DNA from: Chrysochromulina parva
Taxonomy: Eukaryota > Haptophyta > Prymnesiales > Chrysochromulinaceae
Reading direction: 5' to 3'
Length of the DNA: 27,794 nucleotides
Assembly: GCA_002887195.1 (NCBI GenBank)
Contig: PJAB01000394.1
Location: 1 to 27,794, forward strand
The notes under the pieces were generated by a model. That model saw only the letters and a program-made list of their open reading frames with translations, searched no databases and had not been told where the DNA came from. Made by a program: the position numbers and the translations under genes. Positions 15,349 to 22,328 of the stretch are shown piece after piece (within the stretch, counting starts at the first letter, position 1; every line of letters starts with the position of its first letter).

Positions 15349-15357
15349 TTTATATAG
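15349..15357 (+). promoter_or_regulatory. TATA-like box upstream of DGAT2
   Basis: TTTATATAG stands out in GC-rich surroundings and directly abuts a TTGAC array. If used, transcription of DGAT2 would begin near 15380 and give a leader of about 200 nt that contains upstream ATGs. TATA use in this organism is not known, so this is inference. Confidence 0.4.
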
Positions 15358-15374
15358 ACTTGACTTGACTTGAC
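15357..15374 (+). repeat. Pentamer array (TTGAC)3-4, oriented toward DGAT2
   Basis: GAC followed by three TTGAC units on the plus strand, about 213 bp before the DGAT2 ATG. It is the inverted counterpart of the array at 15236-15255 and matches the array upstream of the giant gene (10149-10173). Confidence 0.9.
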
Positions 15375-15419
15375 TCGTCTCGGCGGGAGGGGGGAATATT
15401 AAGACTTGAAGAGGCTTTG

Positions 15420-15539
15420 ATGAACGTGGTGTTGCTCCCTTCCCAGTACATCAAGGTCGCTATCGACGCCATAAATAGCGCTGTGAACGCGGTTGTGCTG
15501 CTTAGTCGTTGTGTGTACATTGCACTCGAGAAATCATAA
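15420..15539 (+). other. Upstream ORF of 39 codons before DGAT2
   Basis: The ATG at 15420 opens a 39-residue frame that stops with TAA at 15537-15539. That TAA overlaps the next ATG at 15539 (TAATG). The second frame runs into the DGAT2 coding region out of frame. If the message starts near the TATA-like box, both would be upstream ORFs able to lower DGAT2 translation. If transcription starts further downstream they are irrelevant. An unrecognised 5' intron is another possibility. Confidence 0.35.
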
Positions 15540-15587
15540 TGAACGCGATTGGCGAAGCATCCCACACGCGCACTGCCGATCACGCCG

Positions 15588-16667
15588 ATGGCGCTGACGC
15601 ATTGCCACACGATTGGCGCCAGCGACACCTTTCTATCGCGACTCCAGGGTGCGCTCGCGTTCACAGTCGTTTGGGGCTTGGGCCAATTCGTCGGACCGCT
15701 CTCGCCCTTGTTGCTAGGGGTCGCCGCCTTCTATCTGCCTTCGTGGCTGGTGCTGATACTAATTTCATCTGTGGCATACCCCTTCCTGGTCCCAAACGAA
15801 TCGCTGTACTCGCCGCGCTTCTGCCGTTTCGTCCTCAGCAAGGCCGGGTGGCTCAAGGGTGGTTCTACCTTGTGGGCATCCGAAGACGTTCTGAAACTCA
15901 AAGATCGGGTCAACGAGAGCATCATGGTGTGCTACCACCCGCACGGGCTGATTCCGTGTGGCTTCTCGCTCAACGGCGCCGTTCGGGCACGCGCCCAAGA
16001 CAATGCAACGTACCTGCCGCCATGGCTGCCGCTCAATGCGAGCGTCTCGGGCGTCCAAGCTCCCGTCCTCTTCAAAATCCCGGTGAGATTGCATGCCGAG
16101 TGCCTCCCTCATTGCATGCTGAGTGCCTGCCTCATTTGGCAGGTGCTTCGGCACATCCTGCTTGCCTTCGGGTGCTGCGTGCCCGCAACCAAAGAGGGCG
16201 TGCACCATCTGCTCAGCACCCGGACGACGTTTGGCATCATCCCCGGCGGCAGTGAGGAGGTGGCCCTGCACCAGAATGGGCGCGAGAACCTGTACCTCAA
16301 GAAGCGCGCCGGCTTCCTCAAGTACGCGCTGCAGCACGGATATACGCTCGTGATCGCGTTCACGTTTGGCGAGAGCGACCTGTACAAGAGCGTCTCGGCG
16401 CTCCGCCCACTCAACCTGTGGCTTGTAAAGACGTTTGGCTTCGTGCTGCCTATCTTCTGGGGTACTTGGTTCTTTCCTCTGCTGCCACGGCGTGACGTGC
16501 CTCTGCACACCGTATTCGGCAAGGCGCTCCATCTCCCCAAGATAGAGAACCCGACAGCTGCGCAAGTCGCAGAGTTGCACGCGACGTACATGCGCGAGCT
16601 CGAAGATCTTTTCAACCGGCACAAGAGCCAGTTTGGCTACGGTGATCGGACGCTCAAATTCTTTTGA
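15588..16667 (+). CDS. DGAT2: DGAT2-family acyltransferase (diacylglycerol O-acyltransferase 2-like), one 60-nt intron
   Basis: This gene probably catalyses the last step of triacylglycerol synthesis (acyl-CoA plus diacylglycerol) in the ER membrane. The start is ATG 15588, in the context GCCGATGGC, because the frame extends upstream only to TTG. Two hydrophobic segments lie at about 22-62. The family hallmark HPHG is at 117-120 (MVCYHPHGLIPCG), followed by FKIP, a PGGSEEV block, the RxGFLKYAL block and FGE. The open frame is continuous, but bases 16083-16142 are almost certainly an intron: GTGAGA...GGCAG splits FKIP from VLRHILLAFG, which are contiguous in the family. The intron has 3n length and no stop, so unspliced mRNA adds 20 odd residues. 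Spliced length is 339 residues, normal for the family. Monoacylglycerol or wax-ester acyltransferase activity cannot be excluded. Confidence 0.9.
   Translation: MALTHCHTIGASDTFLSRLQGALAFTVVWGLGQFVGPLSPLLLGVAAFYLPSWLVLILISSVAYPFLVPNESLYSPRFCRFVLSKAGWLKGGSTLWASEDVLKLKDRVNESIMVCYHPHGLIPCGFSLNGAVRARAQDNATYLPPWLPLNASVSGVQAPVLFKIPVRLHAECLPHCMLSACLIWQVLRHILLAFGCCVPATKEGVHHLLSTRTTFGIIPGGSEEVALHQNGRENLYLKKRAGFLKYALQHGYTLVIAFTFGESDLYKSVSALRPLNLWLVKTFGFVLPIFWGTWFFPLLPRRDVPLHTVFGKALHLPKIENPTAAQVAELHATYMRELEDLFNRHKSQFGYGDRTLKFF
16083..16142 (+). other. 60-nt GT-AG intron built around a tandem duplication
   Basis: The donor is GTGAGATT and the acceptor TTTGGCAG. Removal restores the conserved DGAT2 sequence FKIPVLRHILLAFG. 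Within it, a 23-bp unit at 16089-16111 is repeated at 16112-16134 with two mismatches, so 46 of the 60 bases are a duplication. The length is a multiple of three and the intron has no in-frame stop. Confidence 0.85.
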
Positions 16668-17298
16668 GCGGAGCTTGTTTCGTTGGTAGAGCGAGACTAG
16701 CAACTATAGCGTAGGAGGTAGGTGCGCCATAGGTGCGCCCGTTAAGGGTTATTCAAGGGTTTTATTGTCGAGTTTTATTGAGCGGGGACGGGCCGACCGG
16801 CGGGAGTAGCGAGTCGCGCGCGGGCTCCGCGGACCCGGCTGCGGCCGCGGCGGGATCCACGCACCGATCGGACGAGCTCAGCCGAGCGAGCAGCCCGTAA
16901 GCAGCCCGTCGAGCAGCCCGCGTCCGGTTGCGGTTCGAGAACGAGGTGCGAGGCCGCGGTCACGGTGCACGCGCGCCGGGGTGATGTTGCGGTACACACG
17001 AGGAGTTTTAACTGAGTTTACTGTGTTTAAGCTAACGGTCTTATAGCCTGAGCTTCAAGCCGAGCTGATCGAAGCATTAGCGATTGAAGACTTCAGGGCA
17101 CGGCACTGGCGCCCATAACGGTGCGCGCGGCTGTCATCGGTCGTGTACACACGACACTGGACACTGAAAGATGTACAGCATTGCTGCAGCGTGTAACCTG
17201 TACGCGGGGTCCCGTGGGAAGTTGAATGTGCGGATTATCGGCAGGTTGTGGCCGCGCGTCGCTCGGTGCCCCTCTGGAGAGCGTGTGGCTGCAGGCTC
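16668..17298. other. Tail-to-tail intergenic region with minor repeats
   Basis: These 631 bp lie between DGAT2 and the short-chain dehydrogenase. Two AGGTGCGCC copies lie near 16718-16738. Three AGCAGCCCG copies lie at 16889, 16900 and 16912. A less GC-rich patch around 16740-16780 (TTTTATTG twice) could be a polyadenylation region. I found no gene or structured RNA. Confidence 0.5.
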
Positions 17299-18750
17299 TC
17301 AAAAGTCGTCCTCGACCGGCCACGCAGGCTCCGGTGTGCTGGGCGGTTCAGAGCGCTGCTGCTTTGTGTGCGGGACGCCGCCGCCAGCCGCAGCTCCTGC
17401 TCCACCACCGGCGCCCCTGCCCTCGCCGTGAGCGCCGCTAGCCGCCGCCCGTCGGAGCCACGGTGCGAGCGCTGCCTCGGTCTCCTGCCAGAGCTTCTCG
17501 AGCGCCGCGGGGTCGGGCCACGTCTGCGCGACAAGGCCGCACTGCTCGGGGTCGAGGGTGCAGCCGGCCTCGCGGCTGAGGGCGCTTGCGCTCTGCAGGC
17601 TGAACACCTTGCCGCTCACGCGCGCGAGTTGCGGCGCGGTGGCCATATGGACGAGGCCGAGGCCTGCCGTCTCAGCTGAACGCAGGAAGAGGCGCCCGAG
17701 TCGGCGCCCGATCGGCGACAGCAGCGGCGAGAGCACCCAGCCGAGGGCCTGGCGGATGAGCATCTGCGGCATGAAGCCCACGCGCCGCCGGCCCGAGGGC
17801 GCTGCCGGCTGGGTTTCAGAAAAGGCGGTGTCCACAGCGACCGGGTCGAAGGCGTTGGTGGTCACCGGGAAGACGCCCAGTACGGCGCCTCGCCGGCTCG
17901 CGAGCCGCTTGGCCAACGTGCTGCTGAAGGCGAGGGTCATGAGCTTGGCGGTGCCGTAGCGCTGGAACACGTCGCACGCGGGCGCGGACTCGTCGGGCAC
18001 GAGCGGGAGCGGCTCGAGATGCTCGAGCGTGAGCTTTGCTTTCTCTGTCACAGGGCAGGCCACGTGAACCACGCGTGCGCCGACCGACTGCTCAAGCTGT
18101 GGAAGCAGCAGATGCGTGAGCAGCGCCGGGGCGAGGTAGTTGACCTGCGTGGCCGTCTCGAAGCCGTCGAGCGTTGGCGAGCACGCATTCTCGAGGCTCC
18201 CCGCATTGTTGAGCAGCCCGGTGATCGGCTCGCCGCTGCCAGCCTCGTCGTCCTCAGACGACGCGCTGGTGAGCGAGGCGGCAAAGTCGGCGACCGAGCT
18301 CAGGTTGGCGAGGTCGAGGTAGCGCACCTCGATGGCCGCGTTGCCCGTCTCGCGACGGAGAATTGCGGCCGCTGCCTCCCCGCGGCTCATGTTGCGTGAG
18401 CCGATGATGATTCGCGCGCCATCCTTTGCCAGCCTGCGCGCGGCGGCCGTGCCAACGCCGTCGGTGGCACCGGTGATGACAAAGGTTCGGCCGCTCAGGT
18501 CCGTAGGTTTGACGATCACAGGGGCGCGCGTGATGAATTCGTACAAGGGTGTGAGCAAACCCATGAGCATGCTGCCGACCATCACGATGCGTATCATGCG
18601 TGCGCACCACTTCTCGCACGCTTCCTCGAGTGCCTTCTCATCCGCCTCCTCCTGCTCCGCGGGTGTGAGCTTCTTGGCCTTTGGGTCCTTGCCCTCGGCG
18701 AGCTTGCGGTCCTCCTTCTTCGGGCGCCGCTGAATGAGGTGTGGCGGCAT
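17299..18750 (-). CDS. Membrane-anchored short-chain dehydrogenase/reductase (retinol-dehydrogenase-like)
   Basis: 483 residues from ATG 18750; upstream the frame reaches only TTG. A charged, Lys/Glu-rich segment (10-50) precedes one hydrophobic anchor (about 54-74, RIVMVGSMLMGLLTPLYEF). Next comes a Rossmann domain with the cofactor motif TGATDGVG (93-100), a G-S-R-N stretch that suggests NADP(H), NNAG (181-184), a helix-4 Asn in QVNYL (204) and the catalytic YGTAK (Tyr265, Lys269). The segment that normally reads V-S-S is HVACP (229-233), so the catalytic Ser appears to be Ala or Cys. The C-terminus adds a Gly/Ala/Pro-rich tail ending EDDF. By family it would oxidise or reduce a lipophilic alcohol or ketone at a membrane. 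Substrate is unknown and activity uncertain given the Ser change. It shares a 233-bp promoter region with APC6. Confidence 0.85.
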   Translation of the reverse strand: MPPHLIQRRPKKEDRKLAEGKDPKAKKLTPAEQEEADEKALEEACEKWCARMIRIVMVGSMLMGLLTPLYEFITRAPVIVKPTDLSGRTFVITGATDGVGTAAARRLAKDGARIIIGSRNMSRGEAAAAILRRETGNAAIEVRYLDLANLSSVADFAASLTSASSEDDEAGSGEPITGLLNNAGSLENACSPTLDGFETATQVNYLAPALLTHLLLPQLEQSVGARVVHVACPVTEKAKLTLEHLEPLPLVPDESAPACDVFQRYGTAKLMTLAFSSTLAKRLASRRGAVLGVFPVTTNAFDPVAVDTAFSETQPAAPSGRRRVGFMPQMLIRQALGWVLSPLLSPIGRRLGRLFLRSAETAGLGLVHMATAPQLARVSGKVFSLQSASALSREAGCTLDPEQCGLVAQTWPDPAALEKLWQETEAALAPWLRRAAASGAHGEGRGAGGGAGAAAGGGVPHTKQQRSEPPSTPEPAWPVEDDF

Positions 18751-18983
18751 CAGTCGCCCGACACGCGGCGACGGCGCTGTCGCGACATATCGTTTGGCGG
18801 CGCGACGGCAATCTCTCGGCAATCCCCCTTTTCGATACAAGTCGAGCTGTGGGAGCTACGAGTCTGGTCCGCTTGCTCTCCCTCGGGTTACATGTATCGC
18901 AACGCGAAAAGTTGCGTCGGCGACTGACGAAGGGGAGGCGGTGAAGCGCGCGCCGCCGCCGCGTGTCGGGCGACTGTCGGGCG
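18751..18983. promoter_or_regulatory. Shared divergent promoter region, SDR / APC6
   Basis: 233 bp between ATGs. No pentamer array and no clear TATA box are visible. A single CAAGTC occurs near 18839. The 3' part, near the APC6 start, repeats GTCGGGCGA at about 18966 and again at about 18977, just before ATG. Confidence 0.5.
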
Positions 18984-20798
18984 ATGGCTTCCAACAGCGA
19001 TCACCTGGAGCGATTGCGCGCCATCGTGCAGGACTCGCTCGGCAAGCACCTGTACGAGAATGCCATTTTCTTCGCCGACAAGCTTGTCACGCTCTCAAAC
19101 AACGAGCCCGACGATGTGTACCGGCTTGTGCAGGCGTATATGTACACAAAGCAGCACCGGCGGGCGCTGCACGTGCTGCACCGCACGCAGCAGGCGACCG
19201 CATCGTCGCGATTCCGCTACCTGACAGCCAAGTGCCTCGCCGAGTGCCTCGAGCTGGACGAGTGCCTCGCAACGCTTGACGAGGCGGCGCTGCAGGCTGT
19301 GAGCGAGGAGACGGCGCGCGATGGCGGGGACGACGGGCAGGTGAGAATGCTCGCGGCGATGCAGCTGCTCAAGGGTTCGGTGTACGAGTCGCAGGAGAAC
19401 TGGCCCCTCGCGGCTCGCTGCTACATGGCTGCTCTGCACGCAGACGCTCTCTGCTACGAGGCGCTCCACCGGATCGTGTCGAATCACATGATCTCGACGA
19501 CGGAGCAGCGCGCACTGCTCGAGTCGCTCGAGCCCAAGCTGCAAGCCGTCGACGCCGAGTGGTTGCGCGTGTACTACCGGTGCAAGCTCGAGCCCGACGA
19601 GGGGCGCGTGCTTGCGGACAAGTACCTCGCGGACGAGGAAGACGAGGAGATCGCTCGCAGTGGCCTAGGAGCCTCCGGGCTGGTGGGCGCGCTCGGCGTC
19701 GGCGCCTTCGGCCTGACCGCGCCCCAGCACGCGGACGAGGCCTCCGCACGCGCCGCAGCCGACGCCGTCGCGGAGGGCTTGTGTGGCGAGCGCGCGGGTA
19801 TCCTCGAGCTGCGCGAGAATGTCGACATGTTGACGGCGGCCGCTGAGTACGAGTATGCGCACGGGCACTACCGCGCGTGCTACAAGCTCTCGTCACGGGT
19901 CCTTTCGAAGGACCCTTTCCAGCAACACGTACTCCCGGTGCACGTGTGCTCGATGGTGCGCCTTGATCTGCGCTCAGAGCTCTTCTCCCTCGCACATCAG
20001 CTCGTCGAAGAGTACCCGTCGACCGCCGTCTCGTGGTATGCGGTCGGCTGCTATTATCATCTCATCGGCGACTTCGAGAACGCGCGTCGATACTTCTCGA
20101 AGGCGACCACACTCAACCACCGCTTTGTTCCCGCCTGGGTCGGCTTCGGGCACGCCTTCGCGGCGCAGGACGAGTCGGATCAGGCTATGGCTGCCTACCG
20201 CACGGCCTCGCGCCTCTTCCCCGGCTCTCACATCCCTTGGCTCGGCATCGGGATGGAGTACCTGCGCACCAACCACCTGCACCTCGCGCTGCAGTACATT
20301 CGGCAAGCGCAGGAGATCTGCCCGACGGACCCGCTCGTCCTGCACGAGCTTGGCGTCCTGCACTTTCACGAGGGCGAGTACGAGGCCGCGGTCAGCTTCT
20401 TCTTGCGGGTGGCCGAGGGGTGCAACGAGTACGATGAGGCCGTGCGGGAGCCCTCGGTCTTCAACCTCGGGCACGCGTATCGCAAGCTGCGCGACTTCAG
20501 CAATGCTGCCAAGTGGTACCGCGCCGCGCTCTCCATCAACCCGCGCGTCGCCTCCACGTACTCGGCGCTCGGCTTCACGCTCCACCTGAGCGGCAACCTC
20601 GATGGGGCCATCGAGCTCTACCACCAGTCGCTCTCACTCAAGCCCGACGATACCTTCACGTGCGAGATGCTCTCAGAGGCGCTTCAGAATACCCTTGAGG
20701 ACCCGACCAACCTTGACGGCGTCACCTTCGCCATGCCTGGCTCTTCGCGCGCTGCCGTGGGCGCCAGCAGCAGCGCTGCCATGGACGTCGGCGCCTGA
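18984..20798 (+). CDS. CDC16: Anaphase-promoting complex subunit 6 (CDC16/APC6)
   Basis: 604 residues from ATG 18984, where an upstream GTG opens the frame only slightly earlier. It is a scaffold subunit of the APC/C ubiquitin ligase, which drives mitotic exit by marking cyclins and securin. The N-terminus (LRAIVQDSLGKHLYENAIFFADKL...) matches the CDC16 dimerisation repeats. Residues about 285-555 contain the TPR array with family-typical phrases such as SRVLSKDPF, SWYAVGCYYHLIGDFENARRYFSKAT, AWVGFGHAFA, HELGVLHFHEGEYE and LGFTLHLSGNLDGAIELYHQSL. An Ala/Gly-rich insert at about 225-260 is not typical. The size matches other CDC16 proteins, and no intron is needed to keep the frame. It is head-to-head with the SDR gene. 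Confidence 0.95.
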   Translation: MASNSDHLERLRAIVQDSLGKHLYENAIFFADKLVTLSNNEPDDVYRLVQAYMYTKQHRRALHVLHRTQQATASSRFRYLTAKCLAECLELDECLATLDEAALQAVSEETARDGGDDGQVRMLAAMQLLKGSVYESQENWPLAARCYMAALHADALCYEALHRIVSNHMISTTEQRALLESLEPKLQAVDAEWLRVYYRCKLEPDEGRVLADKYLADEEDEEIARSGLGASGLVGALGVGAFGLTAPQHADEASARAAADAVAEGLCGERAGILELRENVDMLTAAAEYEYAHGHYRACYKLSSRVLSKDPFQQHVLPVHVCSMVRLDLRSELFSLAHQLVEEYPSTAVSWYAVGCYYHLIGDFENARRYFSKATTLNHRFVPAWVGFGHAFAAQDESDQAMAAYRTASRLFPGSHIPWLGIGMEYLRTNHLHLALQYIRQAQEICPTDPLVLHELGVLHFHEGEYEAAVSFFLRVAEGCNEYDEAVREPSVFNLGHAYRKLRDFSNAAKWYRAALSINPRVASTYSALGFTLHLSGNLDGAIELYHQSLSLKPDDTFTCEMLSEALQNTLEDPTNLDGVTFAMPGSSRAAVGASSSAAMDVGA

Positions 20799-21670
20799 CG
20801 TCGCGCAGGCGCCACTCGCAACCTCGCGTGAGTGAGAGGACGGGCGCTGCTACTTTTCACGGAGAAGCGAGAGGAAACAACATGCCACAAGCGACGCCAG
20901 GCACGAGAAGAGGCACGAGAGAGCCGGACAGCTGGCGAGCCACCTTCCCCCTTCCGCCTCCCCCACCCGTTTTCCGGGGACAGACGTACGAAGTCGCCTC
21001 GGACGAGAAGAAAACTCGGATTACAACACGGGAGGGGTACAGGACGATCGTGGACGTACTTATTATTATTTATTGTTTCATTTTTCGGACGACGGTCTGA
21101 GGAGCAGCAACACGAATCCGCGTGGCAATTCGCACCGGCGCGGACTCCCGCACGCTCCCCGCCGCCGTGCGCGTCCCCCGGCCCCGCCTGGCCCGGGCTC
21201 TCTCCAGCGCGTGTGGCCATACCCCATACGATGGAAGGCCTTACGGCTATAGCCGGTCGAGTCGTCCTCGCCCAATGGTAGCGCCCAAGCAAGGTGCAGC
21301 GAATAACACTGACGAAAGGTAGAGCCGCAAGGGGCCTGCCGCAGTTCCCGGTTCGGTCCTGTAACGGCGGACCAAGCTTGTAGCTTCGAAGGGGGGCCGC
21401 CCAACCCCGCAAGGGGCATCGAGCGAGAAGAGCGCCGGGGTCCTCCGGCTGGAATGCAGATATATCTGCCCTTGCCGACGGCCGCAGGCCCGCCTCGGCA
21501 GCGGTCCTCGCTGTGGGCCCAACGCTTGCTCAAGTCGCTGTGCGACTGTCCTTGCCGCCGCGGTCCCTCAGGCTCTGTGCGGGACATGCCCGGGACCCCC
21601 CCCAACATTTACATATCCACGAGGTGATGCCGCTGCCAGCGACCCGCTCGTCCCGTTCCCATCGAATCAA
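20799..21670. other. Longest tail-to-tail intergenic region (872 bp)
   Basis: It lies between APC6 and the thylakoid pentapeptide gene. An AT-rich patch at about 21056-21085 (TTATTATTATTTATTG) is the most striking base-composition dip and may mark the APC6 polyadenylation region. I looked for tRNA arms, snRNA-like strings and paired hairpins and found none convincing. The frames crossing it are Arg/Pro-rich without motifs. Confidence 0.5.
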
Positions 21671-22267
21671 TCAATCGGGGCACATGAGTGACGCCCGAGT
21701 CTCCACGCCCGTCTTCGGGTTGGTGCCAGTGGCGTCCTCGCGGCCGCACAGCAATTGTTGCGTCTTTGGCGGCATGACGGCCTCACTGAAATCGGCGCCG
21801 GTGATCTTATCAGCATCATTGATGGTGGACGTCAGGTAGGCTGACGTAAGGACCGCATTCTGAAAGTTTGCGCCATCGAGTCCTGCCTCTTCAAGCGAGG
21901 CGGCCGAGAGATCAGCCCCCTCGAAGATTGCATTTGATAGATCCGCCTTGAAGAACGAGGTCGAGTCGAGCTTGGCGCCCTTGAAGATGGCGCCCGCGCC
22001 GCGGATGCCACGAAACTCTTTGCCACTGAGCACCTGGCCGGAAAAATCCTGGTTCTCCACGCTCGAGCCACTGAAGTCCTTGCCGCCGCCGGACACGGCT
22101 AGTGCTGCCTCGGGTACGAGGAGTGCAGGGCCGCAAGCGAGCCCGCAGGCGAGCGCTACGTGAGCTGCGGCGCGTGACGCGATCGTCGGCAAACGCAGGG
22201 CGTGTGCCGAAGATGCGCAGATGAGAAGCGTCGGAGCCAAGATGCGCACATGTACGGCCGACATCAT
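21671..22267 (-). CDS. Thylakoid-lumen pentapeptide-repeat protein with tripartite plastid targeting
   Basis: 198 residues from ATG 22267, with a second Met directly after. The N-terminus has three parts: a hydrophobic ER signal ending at SSAHA-LR (cleavage near 23), a Ser/Arg/Ala transit stretch, and a second hydrophobic segment (about 37-52) ending AALA-VS (near 58), typical of a lumenal signal. No twin arginine is seen, so Sec export is more likely than Tat. The mature part is a short run of A(D/N)LxX pentapeptides (about 64-165; KDFSG, AIFKGAKLDST, AIFEGADLSAA, ANFQNAVL). It ends in TGADFSEAVMPPKTQQLLCGR and a conserved GTNP-TGVETR-SLMC end, like plant thylakoid lumenal 17-kDa-type proteins. 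Function in the lumen is unknown. The signal arrangement implies a secondary plastid. Confidence 0.88.
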   Translation of the reverse strand: MMSAVHVRILAPTLLICASSAHALRLPTIASRAAAHVALACGLACGPALLVPEAALAVSGGGKDFSGSSVENQDFSGQVLSGKEFRGIRGAGAIFKGAKLDSTSFFKADLSNAIFEGADLSAASLEEAGLDGANFQNAVLTSAYLTSTINDADKITGADFSEAVMPPKTQQLLCGREDATGTNPKTGVETRASLMCPD

Positions 22268-22328
22268 CAACCGTAGGTGATGACAGGGTCAATTATCAGA
22301 ATAAACCCAAATCCGGCATCGTCTTTGC
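22268..22328. promoter_or_regulatory. 61-bp gap between divergent start codons
   Basis: Only 61 bp separate the ATGs of the pentapeptide gene and the DUF4838 gene. The core is AT-rich (CAATTATCAGAATAAACCC at about 22291-22309) in GC-rich surroundings. Unless 5' UTRs overlap or are almost absent, there is little room for two promoters, so the transcripts may overlap antisense. Confidence 0.55.

Larger units (their letters stand above)
15158..15587. promoter_or_regulatory. Shared divergent promoter region, RING / DGAT2
   Basis: These 430 bp hold two pentamer arrays in inverted orientation (15236-15255 and 15357-15374) that bracket about 100 bp. A TATA-like TTTATATAG at 15349-15357 directly abuts the DGAT2-facing array. 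Downstream of that lies a 39-codon open frame, 15420-15539. Each array reads TTGAC repeats in the sense direction of its nearer gene. Confidence 0.6.

Noticed and set aside
15236..15374. Inverted pentamer arrays as termini of a transposon
   Set aside because: The same pentamer occurs alone at 10149-10173 without a partner, and the about 100 bp between the arrays shows no other element-like structure. A promoter-linked repeat explains it better.
15509..16255. Alternative frame over the DGAT2 start
   Set aside because: It has no recognisable motifs. Its 5' part is considered only as a possible upstream ORF; the DGAT2 frame holds every family motif.
19897..19915. Hairpin gggtcctt-tcg-aaggaccc in APC6
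   Set aside because: It encodes the conserved CDC16 phrase RVLSKDPF, so the symmetry is explained by protein constraint plus codon choice.
14279..20798. Functional ubiquitin cluster from RING and APC6
   Set aside because: APC/C uses its own RING subunit (APC11), which this protein does not resemble in length or layout. Unrelated genes lie between them, so proximity is probably chance.
20799..21670. tRNA- or snRNA-like gene in the longest spacer
   Set aside because: The string GGTTCGGTCC near 21350 resembles a T-loop, but no matching acceptor, D or anticodon stems could be built around it.
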